DNA from: Ancylobacter oerskovii
Lineage (GTDB): Bacteria; Pseudomonadota; Alphaproteobacteria; Rhizobiales; Xanthobacteraceae
Assembly: GCF_018390555.1 (NCBI RefSeq)
Contig: NZ_JAHBGB010000044.1
Coordinates: forward strand, 461,424 to 525,423
Reading direction: 5' to 3'
Length of the DNA stretch: 64,000 nt
This document shows positions 8,817 through 18,146 of this stretch, one piece after another (the stretch's first letter is position 1; each line of letters opens with the position of its first letter). Below the pieces are notes generated by a model that saw nothing but the letters and a program-made list of their open reading frames with translations, ran no database searches and was not told where the DNA came from. The position numbers were made by a program, and so were the translations under genes.

Positions 8817-10136
8817 ATGGCGCCGCCGCTTAAAATTGGCATCGCCGGCCTGGGTACGGTCGGAGCTGGCGTCATGCGCATGCTTGCCCGTCGCAACGAC
8901 GAGATCGCCGCCCGTTGCGGGCGCGCGGTGGAGGTCGTGGCGGTCAGCGCGCGTGACCGTTCGCGCAAGCGCGATTGCGATCTTTCCTCGGTCCGCTGGG
9001 CGGAAGGCCCGGTCGAGCTGGCCCGCGACCCCGGCATCGACGTCTTCGTCGAGCTGATCGGCGGGGCGGACGGCGCCGCCCGCGAGGCGGTGGCCGCCGC
9101 GCTGGCGGCCGGCAAGCCGGTCGTCACCGCCAACAAGGCGCTGCTCGCCCATCACGGCGTCGAGCTCGCCAAGCTGGCGGAGGAGAAGGGCGCGGGCATC
9201 CATTTCGAGGCGGCGGTCGCCGGCGGCATCCCCATCGTCAAGACGCTGCGCGAGGCCCTGCTCGGCAACCGCATGGCGCGCGTCTCCGGCATCCTCAACG
9301 GCACCTGCAACTACATCCTCACCAAGATGCGGGAGGAGGGGCTCTCCTTCGAGACCTGCCTCGCCGAGGCGCAGCAGCTTGGCTATGCCGAGGCCGATCC
9401 GACCTTCGACGTCGACGGCTTCGACACCGCCCACAAGCTGGCGCTGCTGGCGACGCTCGCCTTCGGCGTGCAGCCCGATCCCGACGCCATCCATGTCGAG
9501 GGCATCCGCTCGATCACCCTGGCCGACCTCGATGCGGCCGACGAGCTCGGCTACCGGGTGAAGCTGCTCGGCGTCGCCGCCCGCGCCGGCGATGAGGTCG
9601 AGCTGCGCGTGCACCCGACCATGGTGCCCAAGCACTGGCCGATCGCCCAGGTCTCCGGCGTCACCAATGCGGTGGCGGTGGATGGCGACGCGGTGGCGCT
9701 CACCCTGGTCGGCCCCGGCGCCGGCGGCGATGCCACCGCCTCGGCGGTGGTGGGCGATCTGTGCGATCTCGCCGCCGCGCGGGACAACCGCCCCTTCGGC
9801 TGGCCGGCGGCAAGGCTGCGCCCGGCCGGCAAGCCCGCCATCCAGCGGCACGAGGGCGGCTACTATATCCGCCTCGCGGCGGTCGACCGTCCGGGAACGG
9901 CGGCGGCGATCGCCCGCCACATGGCCGAGCGCAATATCTCGCTCGAATCCATCATGCAGCACCGGCGCGGCCGCCCGCATGGCGGCGACAAGGCGGACAG
10001 CGCCGGCGGGCCCGCGCCCGTGGTGCTGATCACCTATGCGACGACGGAAGAGGCGGTGCGCCGCGCGATCGATGCCATCGAGGCCGATGGCGTGATCACG
10101 TCGCCGCCGCAGGTTATTCGTATCGAGAAGGATTGA
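8817..10136 (+). CDS. hom: Homoserine dehydrogenase
   Basis: Hom reduces aspartate semialdehyde to homoserine, the branch point to threonine, methionine and isoleucine. The protein has 439 residues. It shows the NAD-binding motif GIAGLGTVGAGV, the ANKALLA segment, the signature AAVAGGIPIVKTLREAL with GILNGTCNYIL, and EADPTFDVDG. A C-terminal ACT domain (about residues 350-439, GTAAAIARHMAERNISLES) suggests feedback control by threonine. ATG at 8817 is preferred to the adjacent TTG. It is followed after 11 bases by glpX, the same order as in many alphaproteobacteria. Confidence 0.96.
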   Translation: MAPPLKIGIAGLGTVGAGVMRMLARRNDEIAARCGRAVEVVAVSARDRSRKRDCDLSSVRWAEGPVELARDPGIDVFVELIGGADGAAREAVAAALAAGKPVVTANKALLAHHGVELAKLAEEKGAGIHFEAAVAGGIPIVKTLREALLGNRMARVSGILNGTCNYILTKMREEGLSFETCLAEAQQLGYAEADPTFDVDGFDTAHKLALLATLAFGVQPDPDAIHVEGIRSITLADLDAADELGYRVKLLGVAARAGDEVELRVHPTMVPKHWPIAQVSGVTNAVAVDGDAVALTLVGPGAGGDATASAVVGDLCDLAAARDNRPFGWPAARLRPAGKPAIQRHEGGYYIRLAAVDRPGTAAAIARHMAERNISLESIMQHRRGRPHGGDKADSAGGPAPVVLITYATTEEAVRRAIDAIEADGVITSPPQVIRIEKD

Positions 10137-10147
10137 GGGCTGGGACG

Positions 10148-11143
10148 ATGGCGGAAATCACGGTCAAACCCGATCAGTTGCTGGAGCGTATTCTCACGCT
10201 GGAGCTGGTGCGCGTCACCGAGCGCGCGGCGGTCGCCTCGGCGAGCCTGCGCGGGCGCGGCGACGAGAAGGCCGCCGACAAGGCGGCGGTCGATGCCATG
10301 CGGCGCGAGCTGAACCGCCTGCCGATCGCCGGCCGCATCGTCATCGGCGAGGGCGAGCGCGACGAGGCGCCGATGCTGTTCATCGGCGAGGAGCTCGGCA
10401 CCGGCAAGGGCCCGGCGGTGGACATCGCCGTCGATCCGCTCGAGGGCACCACGCTCTGCGCCAAGAACATGCCCGGCTCCATCGCGGTGATGGCGATGGC
10501 CGAGGGCGGCACCATGCTCTATGCGCCCGATGTCTACATGGACAAGATCGCCATCGGGCCGGGCTACCCCAAGGGCACGATCGATATCGACGCCTCGCCG
10601 GCCGACAATATCCACTCGCTGGCCAAGGCCAAGGGCGTGAAGCCGCACGAGATCAACGCGCTGATCCTCGACCGTCCGCGCCATGCGGCGATCATCGAGG
10701 CGGTGCGCGCCACCGGCGCCTCGGTGCAGCTGATCACCGACGGCGACGTCGCCGGCGTCATCCACACCTCCGACCCGGAAGAGACCGGCGTCGACATCTA
10801 TCTCGGCACCGGCGGCGCCCCGGAAGGCGTGCTGGCGGCGGCGGCGCTGCGCTGCATCGGCGGCGAGATGTACACCCGCCTCATCCTCGACACCGAGGAG
10901 AAGCGCGAGCGCGCCAAGAAGATGGGCGTCTCCGACCCGAAGAAGATCTACACCGTCCACGACATGGTGCATGGCGACTGCCTGTTCGCGGCCACCGGCG
11001 TCACCACCGGCAACCTGCTCAAGGGCGTCAAGTACCGCGGCGACATCGTCACCACCCACACGGTGGTGATGCGCTCGGCCACCGGCACGGTGCGCTGGAT
11101 CGAGGCCGAGCACCGCAACCTCGCCAAGTTCCATCTCGGCTGA
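10148..11143 (+). CDS. glpX: Class II fructose-1,6-bisphosphatase
   Basis: GlpX hydrolyses fructose-1,6-bisphosphate in gluconeogenesis and, in autotrophs, the Calvin cycle. The 331-residue protein has the metal-site motifs GEGERDEAPMLFIGEELG and DPLEGTTLCAKNMPGS, typical of the lithium-sensitive class II phosphatases. It starts 11 bases after hom with the ribosome site GAGGGCTGGGACG and is followed by a terminator, so it closes the aminotransferase-hom-glpX operon. Confidence 0.95.
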   Translation: MAEITVKPDQLLERILTLELVRVTERAAVASASLRGRGDEKAADKAAVDAMRRELNRLPIAGRIVIGEGERDEAPMLFIGEELGTGKGPAVDIAVDPLEGTTLCAKNMPGSIAVMAMAEGGTMLYAPDVYMDKIAIGPGYPKGTIDIDASPADNIHSLAKAKGVKPHEINALILDRPRHAAIIEAVRATGASVQLITDGDVAGVIHTSDPEETGVDIYLGTGGAPEGVLAAAALRCIGGEMYTRLILDTEEKRERAKKMGVSDPKKIYTVHDMVHGDCLFAATGVTTGNLLKGVKYRGDIVTTHTVVMRSATGTVRWIEAEHRNLAKFHLG

Positions 11144-11184
11144 GGTCGTCCCGGCGAACCGTCGGGGCATGATGTTTTCGCTCA

Positions 11185-11213
11185 GGGGCGCGGCAACGCG
11201 CCCCTTTGCTTTT
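11185..11213 (+). terminator. Rho-independent terminator after glpX
   Basis: The 8-bp perfect stem GGGGCGCG/CGCGCCCC has a GCAA tetraloop and is followed by TTTGCTTTT. It lies 42 bases after the glpX stop and ends the operon. It also faces the 3' end of the convergent nucleotidyltransferase gene. Confidence 0.8.
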
Positions 11214-11228
11214 GCGAGGCTGCCGCCT

Positions 11229-11834
11229 TCAGAGCGCCGCGCCCCAGTCATGGCCGGGATGGGCGCGGGCGAGCCATGCTTTCAGCCGGCGGCGCTCCTC
11301 CACCGACAGGCGCGGCACGGCGCTGGCGAAGTCGGCCTCGTCCTTCGGTCGCCGGTGCCTGGCCTTGAACAGCAGCACGATGGCCGGCTTCAGATAGGGA
11401 AGGCCGTCGGGCGTCCGGCCCACGGCCTCGTCGCGGGCGCAGGTGATGGCCGGATCGCGCTTGTAGACCCAGGTCGCCGGCGTCCCGCGCTCGATCATCA
11501 TGTCCGCCCGCCAGCAGCCGGCCTCGACATCGCGGCACCAGATCTGCGCCACATGCGCCGGCGGCTCCATAGCGCCGGGCAGGGGAGCCAGCACCCCGGC
11601 ATGGGCGGTGTGGAACTCCATGCCGGCGAGCGCCTGCCGGAATGCCGGCAGGTCTTCGGCCAGCACGGTGAACTCGATATCCTCATGCGTGCGGGTCTGA
11701 GCGCCATGCCACAGATCGAGCGCCCAGCCGCCGGCAATGCACCAGGGCGCGGTCACTCCCGCCAGTCGCCGGGCCAGCTGCCGCGGCGACCAGGCGGACC
11801 AGTCGTTCTCGTCGCATCCGGGGGCGGGAGGCAT
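11229..11834 (-). CDS. Nucleotidyltransferase-fold protein (aminoglycoside 2''-adenylyltransferase-like)
   Basis: The 201-residue product carries the signature CIAGGWALDLWHG followed by THEDIEFTV, the minimal nucleotidyltransferase pattern of the aminoglycoside-2''-adenylyltransferase-like family (GGWA, then the acidic pair D/E). The usual C-terminal portion with RPKDEADF is also present. Members are often annotated as resistance enzymes, but most have no proven substrate, so I do not claim drug resistance. The ATG at 11834 was chosen because the longer open frame overlaps the divergent gene at 12001. Confidence 0.75.
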   Translation of the reverse strand: MPPAPGCDENDWSAWSPRQLARRLAGVTAPWCIAGGWALDLWHGAQTRTHEDIEFTVLAEDLPAFRQALAGMEFHTAHAGVLAPLPGAMEPPAHVAQIWCRDVEAGCWRADMMIERGTPATWVYKRDPAITCARDEAVGRTPDGLPYLKPAIVLLFKARHRRPKDEADFASAVPRLSVEERRRLKAWLARAHPGHDWGAAL

Positions 11835-12000
11835 GAATGTCCTCGAGGGCTCGGCGGCGGATGATCGTTTTTCATTCGCGGCGGGGGCAAGGCGGCAATC
11901 GGGAAATCCGACGCTTTGGAACTTGGCCGGTGTGCTGTATACCAGATGCCGCAGACCAGCATCCGCGAGGATGCAAAGACGTTCGCAAAGGGAAACACCC

Positions 12001-12342
12001 ATGTCCGCCCCCCATTCCGCGCTGCCCCCCTTCCTGAAGCAGGTGACGGGTCTCATCGACGCCGACAAGTACAAGGACGTCGCCGAGGCCTTCGCCGCCT
12101 TCGTGAAGGAGCATCCGACCACCCGCTACCTCGCTTCCGAACCGATCCCCTTCAAGGTGAGCGTCCGCCTGTCGACGAAGTACGGTTCCTCGGCCAACTC
12201 GACCTTCACCCTGCGCCACATCACCTGGGCGGAGGATCTGAAGCATGCGTTGTCGGAAGGCGCCGATGCCTTCGCCGCGCTCGCCGGCAAGTATGACGCC
12301 GAGGTCGCCGAGATTGCCAAGACGGTGAAGAAGGTCGCGTGA
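12001..12342 (+). CDS. Small unknown protein
   Basis: The 113-residue soluble product starts at an ATG preceded by AAGGGAAAC. It is rich in Lys, Ala and aromatic residues and looks like an alpha/beta or helical fold (DADKYKDVAEAFAAFVKEHP, later KYDAEVAEIAKTVKKVA). I do not recognise a family. It has its own promoter region, shared with the divergent nucleotidyltransferase gene, and a strong hairpin after its stop. Confidence 0.7.
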   Translation: MSAPHSALPPFLKQVTGLIDADKYKDVAEAFAAFVKEHPTTRYLASEPIPFKVSVRLSTKYGSSANSTFTLRHITWAEDLKHALSEGADAFAALAGKYDAEVAEIAKTVKKVA

Positions 12343-12350
12343 CCCTTCTG

Positions 12351-12375
12351 CGGGCGCCGGAGCTGCCGGCGCCCG
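12351..12375. terminator. GC-rich hairpin between convergent genes
   Basis: The 10-bp perfect stem CGGGCGCCGG/CCGGCGCCCG has a 5-base loop and lies 8 bases after the small gene's stop, followed by TCTTCC. It probably terminates the small gene and may serve the DUF3750 gene on the other strand too. There is no long T run. Confidence 0.55.
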
Positions 12376-12417
12376 TCTTCCGGCCTGCGGCCCCGTGCCC
12401 GGCCGATGATCGCTTCC

Positions 12418-13161
12418 CTAGAGCCCGATGCGCCCGAAGCCCGGCAGCTTGATCCCCGGCTGGCGCAGGTCGAGGCCGGCCACCGCGCCCAGCACGTTGA
12501 TCTCCACGCCCTCCACCCAGGCCAGCGTCGCCCCGGCATAGCCGCCGAGGCTGATCGTCACGCCGGTGCGCGACGGCGCCCAGTCCAGCCAGCGCCCTTC
12601 GACCGGATAGTCCTTGCCGATGGCGGTGGAGGGAAGGGCAGCCTGCAGTTCCGGCACCTGCCGCATCACATAGGCGATGAAGGTGTTGGAGTTCGGCCCC
12701 GGCCAGATCACGTAGTCGCCGGCATCCCCATGGGGATAGCGGGCGATCGCCGCCTCCACCTTCGGGATCATCGCCGCGGCCGCCGGCCCCGTCGTCTCGG
12801 CCACCAGTTCCGGGGTGTTGCCGAACCATCTGCCGTCCGGCGGGAAGCGGTTGTGGCGGATCGGCTCGCCGGAATAGCCCATGACGTCGTAGCGCTCATA
12901 GGCGGGCGCGCCGGCCTGCTTGTACACCACCCAGCAATGCACCGCGAAGATGCTGCGCCAGCCGCCGACCGGCGCGCAGTAGACGCGCAGCATCGCCTCG
13001 GGCATCTGGGCGGCGGCGGGCAGGGTGCCGGTGCTCGACCAGTCGGCCGAACGCCAGCCGAGCGAGAGGTCGGTGTTCTGCCATGTCACCAGCGCATGGG
13101 CGGCGAGCGGCAGGCCGAAGAAGAGAAGGCCGAGGCGGACGAAGCGGGTGGCGCGCAACAT
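12418..13161 (-). CDS. DUF3750 family membrane-associated protein
   Basis: The 247-residue protein has one N-terminal hydrophobic segment (FVRLGLLFFGLPLAAHAL). It is followed by the DUF3750 pattern: RVYCAPVGGWRSIFAVHCWVVYK, then APAYERYDVMGYSGEPIRHN, WFGNTPEL and GPNSNTFIAYV. The conserved His and Cys-containing segments suggest an enzyme related to NlpC/P60-type hydrolases (HCW and NSNTF), but no activity is established. The ATG at 13161 starts the hydrophobic segment. It is divergent from mntH. Confidence 0.8.
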   Translation of the reverse strand: MLRATRFVRLGLLFFGLPLAAHALVTWQNTDLSLGWRSADWSSTGTLPAAAQMPEAMLRVYCAPVGGWRSIFAVHCWVVYKQAGAPAYERYDVMGYSGEPIRHNRFPPDGRWFGNTPELVAETTGPAAAAMIPKVEAAIARYPHGDAGDYVIWPGPNSNTFIAYVMRQVPELQAALPSTAIGKDYPVEGRWLDWAPSRTGVTISLGGYAGATLAWVEGVEINVLGAVAGLDLRQPGIKLPGFGRIGL

Positions 13162-13252
13162 GGGCGCACAATGTGCGGGAAGCGGCGGCAAATCCAGAGC
13201 CGGCACCGCCGCTGGCGCAATCGTGTTCGCACGGCGCCGCGCCGTCCGCGCA

Positions 13253-13299
13253 TTGACAGAGTTGCGAACCGCTCTCATCTTTGTTGCGATTGATTTGCA
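13253..13299 (+). promoter_or_regulatory. Candidate mntH promoter with Mur/Fur-like operator
   Basis: A consensus -35 TTGACA lies at 13253-13258, and a weak -10 (CATCTT) follows after 17 bases. At 13285-13299 the imperfect palindrome TGC-GAT-TGA-TTTGCA pairs 5 of 7 positions. It resembles Fur/Mur boxes reported at manganese uptake genes of rhizobia, and its placement over the likely transcription start would allow repression. Seen in sequence; the regulator is an inference. Confidence 0.4.
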
Positions 13300-13314
13300 G
13301 AAGCGGATGAGATC

Positions 13315-14649
13315 GTGCTGGACGACGTGTCTTCGGGCGGATGGCGGCTGGAGCGGGGAGATCCCGCCCTGTCGGAGGTGCATGGCTCGATAAGCGTGCC
13401 GAAGCAGGCCGGGCTGCGCCGGATCTTCGCCTTTCTCGGCCCGGGCTTCCTGGTCGCCACCGGCTATATGGATCCGGGCAACTGGGCGACCTCGCTCGCC
13501 GGCGGCTCCAAATTCGGCTATGCGCTGCTCACCGTCGCGCTCCTCTCCAACATGATCGCCATCCTGCTGCAGGCCCTGTGCTCGCGGCTCGGCATCGCCT
13601 CGGGACGCGACCTCGCCCAGGCCTGCCGCGACGCCTTTCCCCGCCCGGTGGCCTTCGTGCTGTGGCTCCTCGCCGAGGCGGCGATCTGCGCCACCGACCT
13701 CGCGGAGGTGATCGGCACCGCCATCGGCCTCAATCTGCTGTTCGGCCTGCCGCTGGAGATCGGCGTCGTCGTCACCGCGCTCGACGTGTTCCTCATCCTG
13801 TGGCTGCAGCGCCTCGGCTTCCGATGGGTGGAGGCCATGGTGGTCGGCATGCTGGCGATCATCACCCTGTGCTTCGGCGTGCAGATCGCCCTCGCCGATC
13901 CCGATTGGGGCGCGGTGATCCGCGGCTTCGCGCCGACCACCGAGATCCTGCGCAATCCCGACATGCTCTATCTGGCGCTCGGCATCCTCGGCGCCACGGT
14001 GATGCCGCACAATCTCTATTTGCACTCCGCCATCGTGCAGACGCGCCGGCACGACGGCACGCTCGAAGGCAAGCGCGTCGCCATCCGGCTCGCCACCTTC
14101 GATTCCACCTTCGCGCTGATGTTCGCCCTGACCATCAACGCCTCCATCCTCATCCTCGCCGCCTCCGCCTTCCATGCCGGCGGGGCGGGGGAGGTGGCCG
14201 ATCTCGGCAAGGCGCACGAACTGCTCAACCCGCTGCTCGGCAGCGCGCTCGCCCCGACGCTGTTCGCCGTCGCGCTGCTGTGCTGCGGCCTGAACTCGAC
14301 GGTGACGGCTACCATCGCCGGGCAGGCGGTGATGGAGGGCTTCCTGCGCCTGCGCCTCCAGCCCTGGCTCCGCCGGCTGATCACCCGGGTGATCGCCATC
14401 GTGCCGGCGGCGTTGGTCACCATCGCCTATGGCGAGCAGGGGGCCGGCGCGCTGCTCATCTTCAGCCAGGTGATCCTCAGCCTGCAGCTGCCCTTCGCCA
14501 TCGTGCCGCTGGTGCTGTTCACCGCGGACCGCCGCAAGATGGGCGCGCTGGTCGCGCCGCGCTGGCAGACCGTTCTGGCGGCATTGGCGGCGGCGCTGAT
14601 CATCGCGCTCAACGCGAAATTGCTGGTCGACCTCGTGACGGGCTCGTGA
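13315..14649 (+). CDS. mntH: Nramp-family Mn2+/Fe2+ transporter
   Basis: MntH is a proton-coupled divalent metal importer of the inner membrane. The 444-residue protein has about 11 membrane helices, the TM1 metal motif DPGNWAT and the TM6 motif MPHNLYLHS. Both are hallmarks of the family. I use the GTG at 13315, with a purine-rich upstream stretch; no ATG fits before the conserved part. A possible Mur/Fur site overlaps its promoter. The next gene begins 111 bases downstream. Confidence 0.93.
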   Translation: MLDDVSSGGWRLERGDPALSEVHGSISVPKQAGLRRIFAFLGPGFLVATGYMDPGNWATSLAGGSKFGYALLTVALLSNMIAILLQALCSRLGIASGRDLAQACRDAFPRPVAFVLWLLAEAAICATDLAEVIGTAIGLNLLFGLPLEIGVVVTALDVFLILWLQRLGFRWVEAMVVGMLAIITLCFGVQIALADPDWGAVIRGFAPTTEILRNPDMLYLALGILGATVMPHNLYLHSAIVQTRRHDGTLEGKRVAIRLATFDSTFALMFALTINASILILAASAFHAGGAGEVADLGKAHELLNPLLGSALAPTLFAVALLCCGLNSTVTATIAGQAVMEGFLRLRLQPWLRRLITRVIAIVPAALVTIAYGEQGAGALLIFSQVILSLQLPFAIVPLVLFTADRRKMGALVAPRWQTVLAALAAALIIALNAKLLVDLVTGS

Positions 14650-14760
14650 TGCACCCGGTCGAAAGGCGTCTTGCGCCCGTGGCGGCGAGGGCGTCTCATG
14701 GCGTCGAGGCAGGGGCGCCTCGTCGCCATCCGGGCGGCGCGGGCGAGCGGCGGGGGAGCC

Positions 14761-16146
14761 ATGAGCGACACGGCAAGCTTCTTCGGTGATCTGCTCGGCA
14801 CGATTGCCGAGCGCGGGCGGGCGCTGCTCGACCTCGGGCGCGAGCGCCGCCCGGCCGGCGCGATCAAGGCCGCGAGCCTGGTCGCCCTGTGCGAGCGATT
14901 GCTGTCGGGGCGTGGCGAGGCCTCGGGCGTGGCGCTGGCCCAGGAGATCCTGCTGGCCTATGGCGCGCTCAAGAGCGGCGAGCGCATCGCCTTCTTCGAG
15001 GCGCTGGCCGGCACGTTCGGCCCGGACATGGCGCGGCTCGATAAGGCGACCGCCGCCTATGCCGCCAAGCCGTCGGCGGCGACGGCCAGCGAGCTGCACC
15101 AGGCGAGCGAGCCGCGCCGGCAGGAGCTGATCCGCCGGCTGAACCTCGCTCCCGGGGCGACGGCGCGCCTGGTCGGCATGCGGGCCGACCTTCTTGCCAG
15201 CCTGCCGCGCCGCCGCGATCTTGCCGAGGTCGATCGCGACTTCACCCATCTCTTCGCGTCCTGGTTCAATCGGGGGTTTCTCGTGCTGCGCCGGATCGAC
15301 TGGTCGACGCCCGCCAATGTTCTGGAAAAGATCATCCGCTACGAGGCGGTGCACGAGATCCGCGACTGGAACGATCTGCGCGCCCGTGTCGATTCGCCGG
15401 ACCGGCGCTGCTACGCCTTCTTCCATCCCACCCTGGTCGACGAGCCGCTGATCTTCGTCGAGGTGGCGCTGATGAAGGACATCCCGGAGGCCATCGCGCC
15501 GGTGCTGGCCGAGAAGCGCGCCCATCTCGATCCCGCCAGGGCCAGCGTGGCGGTGTTCTATTCCATCTCCAACACCCAGATCGGCCTGGGCGGGGTGAGC
15601 TTCGGCAATTTCCTCATCAAGCAGGTGGTGGAGGAGATTTCCCGCGAGCTGCCCAATCTCAAGACCTTCGTCACCCTGTCGCCGGTGCCCACCTTCCGGG
15701 CCTGGCTGGAAGCGGAGCGCGCCTCGCCGGCTTCCGCCGTGCTCACCGACGAGGACCGGGCGGCGCTGGCGGCGCTCGATGCGCCGGGACTGGCGGAGGA
15801 CACGGCGCGGCAGGCGGCGCTCCGTCCGGTGCTGTCGGCGCTCGCCGCGCATTATTTCCTGATCGCACGCTCGCCGAAGGGGCGTCCGCTCGATCCGGTG
15901 GCGCGCTTCCATCTCGGCAACGGCGCCCGGCTGGAGCGCATCGACCCCTTCGGCGACCTCTCCGCCAAGGGGTTGAAGCAGGCGGCCGGGCTGATGGTGA
16001 ACTACCGCTACCTGCTCGACGACATCGAGGCCAACCACGAAGCCTTCTTCGACAAGGCGCAGATCGTGGCGAGCCCGGCGGTGCGCAAGCTCCTGCGCGC
16101 CGAGAGCCAGCAGAAGGCGCTGGCGGTGCGCGAGGCGGCGGGCTAG
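14761..16146 (+). CDS. Malonyl-CoA decarboxylase
   Basis: This enzyme converts malonyl-CoA to acetyl-CoA and CO2. The 461-residue protein matches the MCD family. An N-terminal helical domain carries FLVLRRIDWSTPANVLEKII and YEAVHEIRDW. The C-terminal GNAT-like catalytic domain has FYSISNTQIGLGGVSFGNFLIKQV and the catalytic His in LAAHYFLI. The DPVARFHLGNGARLERI segment near the end is diagnostic. The ATG at 14761 follows GGCGGGGGAGCC. Unlike the rhizobial matABC cluster, no malonyl-CoA synthetase or malonate transporter is adjacent. Confidence 0.93.
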   Translation: MSDTASFFGDLLGTIAERGRALLDLGRERRPAGAIKAASLVALCERLLSGRGEASGVALAQEILLAYGALKSGERIAFFEALAGTFGPDMARLDKATAAYAAKPSAATASELHQASEPRRQELIRRLNLAPGATARLVGMRADLLASLPRRRDLAEVDRDFTHLFASWFNRGFLVLRRIDWSTPANVLEKIIRYEAVHEIRDWNDLRARVDSPDRRCYAFFHPTLVDEPLIFVEVALMKDIPEAIAPVLAEKRAHLDPARASVAVFYSISNTQIGLGGVSFGNFLIKQVVEEISRELPNLKTFVTLSPVPTFRAWLEAERASPASAVLTDEDRAALAALDAPGLAEDTARQAALRPVLSALAAHYFLIARSPKGRPLDPVARFHLGNGARLERIDPFGDLSAKGLKQAAGLMVNYRYLLDDIEANHEAFFDKAQIVASPAVRKLLRAESQQKALAVREAAG

Positions 16147-16275
16147 CCCGCCGATCCCGCCTCGCACCCGGGCGGCTCGCGCGATGCCGGCCTTCGCCCG
16201 AACCGGCTCGCTTGACAGAGCGGCCCCTGCCATGCCCGATGCCGCGACTGTCCTCCGCTCCGGGTTGCCGCGCGT

Positions 16276-17499
16276 ATGTTCCTCCTCCCGCATCTTCTCA
16301 AGCGTTTCGTCGACAAGGGTCGGCTCGTCGTCATCGACGAGAAGGGAACCTCGCACAGCTTCGGCTCGGGCAAGGATGGCCCGAGCGTCACCATGCGGCT
16401 GCACGACGGCAAGCTCGACCGCGAGCTGTTCCTCAATCCCGAACTGGTGATGGCCGAGGCCTATATGGACGGCCGGCTCACCTTCGAGAACGGCTCGACC
16501 GTCTACGATTTCCTCTATCTGTTCTCGATCAATCGCAAGGGCCTCGCCTCGCACCCCGTGCAGCAGGCGCTGCGCCGCTCCTGGCGGTCGCTCAAGCGCT
16601 GGCATCAGGCCAACGCGCTCGGCAAGGCCGCGAAGAACGCCCAGAGCCACTACGACAATCCGCCGGATTTCTACCGGCTGTGGCTCGACAGCCAGATGAT
16701 CTATTCCTGCGCCTATTTCCCCACTCCCGACGCCTCGCTGGAGGAGGCGCAGCAGGCCAAGCTCCGCCACATCGCCGCCAAGCTGAAGCTGGAGCCGGGC
16801 ATGCGGGTGGCCGAGATCGGCTCCGGCTGGGGGGCGCTCGCCATCTATCTGGCGAAGCTCGGCGCGCATGTCACCGCCATCAACGTCGCCACCGAGCAGC
16901 TGGCCGAATCGAAGCGGCGCGCCGCCGAGGCCGGCGTGCTCGACCGCATCACCTTCTTCGAACGCGACTATCGCGAGCTCACCGGCACCTTCGACCGGGT
17001 GGTGTCGGTCGGCATGATGGAGCATGTCGGCGTCAATCATTTCGACGACTATTTCAACACCATCAAGCGCCTGCTGGTGCCCGGCGGCTGGGCGATGATC
17101 CACGCCATCGGCCGCATGTCGCCGCCCGGCTCCACCGCGCCCTTCATCCGCAAATACATCTTCCCCGGCGGCTATGTGCCGGCGATGTCCGAGGTGTTCG
17201 CCTCGCTGGAGCGCACCGGCATGTGGGTGGGCGACTGCGAGATGCTGCGCCTGCACTATTACTGGACCATCCGCCACTGGCGGCTGAACTTCGAGGCCAA
17301 GCGGCCTGAGGTGGTGGCGATGATGGGCGAGCGCTTCGCCCGCATGTGGGAGTTCTATCTGGTCGCCGTCGAGCTCGGCTTCCTGCACGGCTCGAACATG
17401 GTCTACCAACTGCTCTTGGCGAATGAGCGCGACGCGGTGCCGGTGATCCGCGACTTCATCACCGATGACGAGCGGGCGCTGGCGCGGGCGGAAAATTAG
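16276..17499 (+). CDS. cfa: Cyclopropane-fatty-acyl-phospholipid synthase
   Basis: Cfa transfers a methylene group from SAM to unsaturated acyl chains of membrane phospholipids, usually at stationary phase or under acid stress. The 407-residue protein shows the SAM-binding motif VAEIGSGWGALAIYLA, the active-site Cys in IYSCAYF, SVGMMEHVG and the C-terminal HYYWTIRHWRLNF. The ATG at 16276 was chosen; the longer open frame runs through a low-quality region. No EcfG-type promoter was seen in front of it. Confidence 0.94.
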   Translation: MFLLPHLLKRFVDKGRLVVIDEKGTSHSFGSGKDGPSVTMRLHDGKLDRELFLNPELVMAEAYMDGRLTFENGSTVYDFLYLFSINRKGLASHPVQQALRRSWRSLKRWHQANALGKAAKNAQSHYDNPPDFYRLWLDSQMIYSCAYFPTPDASLEEAQQAKLRHIAAKLKLEPGMRVAEIGSGWGALAIYLAKLGAHVTAINVATEQLAESKRRAAEAGVLDRITFFERDYRELTGTFDRVVSVGMMEHVGVNHFDDYFNTIKRLLVPGGWAMIHAIGRMSPPGSTAPFIRKYIFPGGYVPAMSEVFASLERTGMWVGDCEMLRLHYYWTIRHWRLNFEAKRPEVVAMMGERFARMWEFYLVAVELGFLHGSNMVYQLLLANERDAVPVIRDFITDDERALARAEN

Positions 17500-17510
17500 C
17501 CGATAGCCAG

Positions 17511-17535
17511 GGAACAGTTCGGCGATTAAGTCGTT
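17511..17535 (+). promoter_or_regulatory. EcfG-type (general stress) promoter of bphO-bphP
   Basis: GGAAC at 17511-17515, a 16-base spacer and CGTT at 17532-17535 match the alphaproteobacterial EcfG consensus exactly. The -10 element lies 53 bases before the bphO ATG, a normal leader length. Function is inferred from the consensus. Confidence 0.7.
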
Positions 17536-17588
17536 TTACGGGTTATTCGACGTCGGACGGTTCCGGCGGCCCTGATCTGTGTCTCCTG

Positions 17589-18146
17589 ATGTCTCACGAT
17601 TCCCGCCGCCATCTCCTGCGTTCCCTCACCCAGCAAGCCCATGCCGAACTCGACGCCAGCATCGGCGGCTTCGACAGCGCGGGCGATTATGCCGGCTATC
17701 TCAAGGGCCAATATGTCTTCCGCCGGGCCGTGGAGGTGGGGCTGGCAGGTGTGACGTGGCCGGCGGGCTTCGGCGACTGGCGGCCGCGGCCGCTCGCGCC
17801 GCTCCTGCTCGCCGACCTCGAGGATCTCGATCTCGATCCCCCGTCCTCGACCCTGCCGGCCATCGAGATGACGCCGGCGGATCTGCTCGGCGTGCTCTAC
17901 GTGCTGGAAGGTTCCGGCCTCGGCGCGCGCGTGCTGCATCGCCGGGCGGCGGAGATCGGCTTCGATGGCCGCTTCGGCGCCCGCCATCTCGCCGCGCAGG
18001 CGGGGGATCGCGAGAGTTGGCCGGCTTTCCTCGCCCTGCTCGAATCAGCCGAGCCCTTCGACATGGGACGCACGGTCAGCGCTGCGCTCGCCACCTTCGC
18101 CGCCGCCGGGGCGGCGTTCGAAAGGCCGCTCGATGCCGTCGGCTGA
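17589..18146 (+). CDS. bphO: Heme oxygenase (biliverdin-producing)
   Basis: BphO opens heme to biliverdin IXalpha, the chromophore of bacteriophytochromes. The 185-residue protein has the N-terminal LRSLTQQAHAELDA containing the proximal-ligand histidine and the distal-helix glycine-rich motif VLEGSGLGARVL. Its length is normal. The last 14 bases overlap bphP, showing translational coupling of chromophore and apoprotein synthesis. It lies under a perfect EcfG-type promoter. Confidence 0.93.
   Translation: MSHDSRRHLLRSLTQQAHAELDASIGGFDSAGDYAGYLKGQYVFRRAVEVGLAGVTWPAGFGDWRPRPLAPLLLADLEDLDLDPPSSTLPAIEMTPADLLGVLYVLEGSGLGARVLHRRAAEIGFDGRFGARHLAAQAGDRESWPAFLALLESAEPFDMGRTVSAALATFAAAGAAFERPLDAVG

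Noticed and set aside
7494-9980. Minus-strand frame of 828 codons
   Set aside because: Antisense to the aminotransferase and hom genes, whose plus-strand motifs are clear.
11229-11834. Calling the nucleotidyltransferase an antibiotic resistance gene
   Set aside because: Only the generic fold motifs are visible; most members have no shown drug activity.
12418-17409. Open minus-strand frame of 1663 codons
   Set aside because: Only its last 247 codons (DUF3750) are coding. The rest is an artefact of high GC, antisense to mntH, malonyl-CoA decarboxylase and cfa, with His/Arg/Gly-rich translation.
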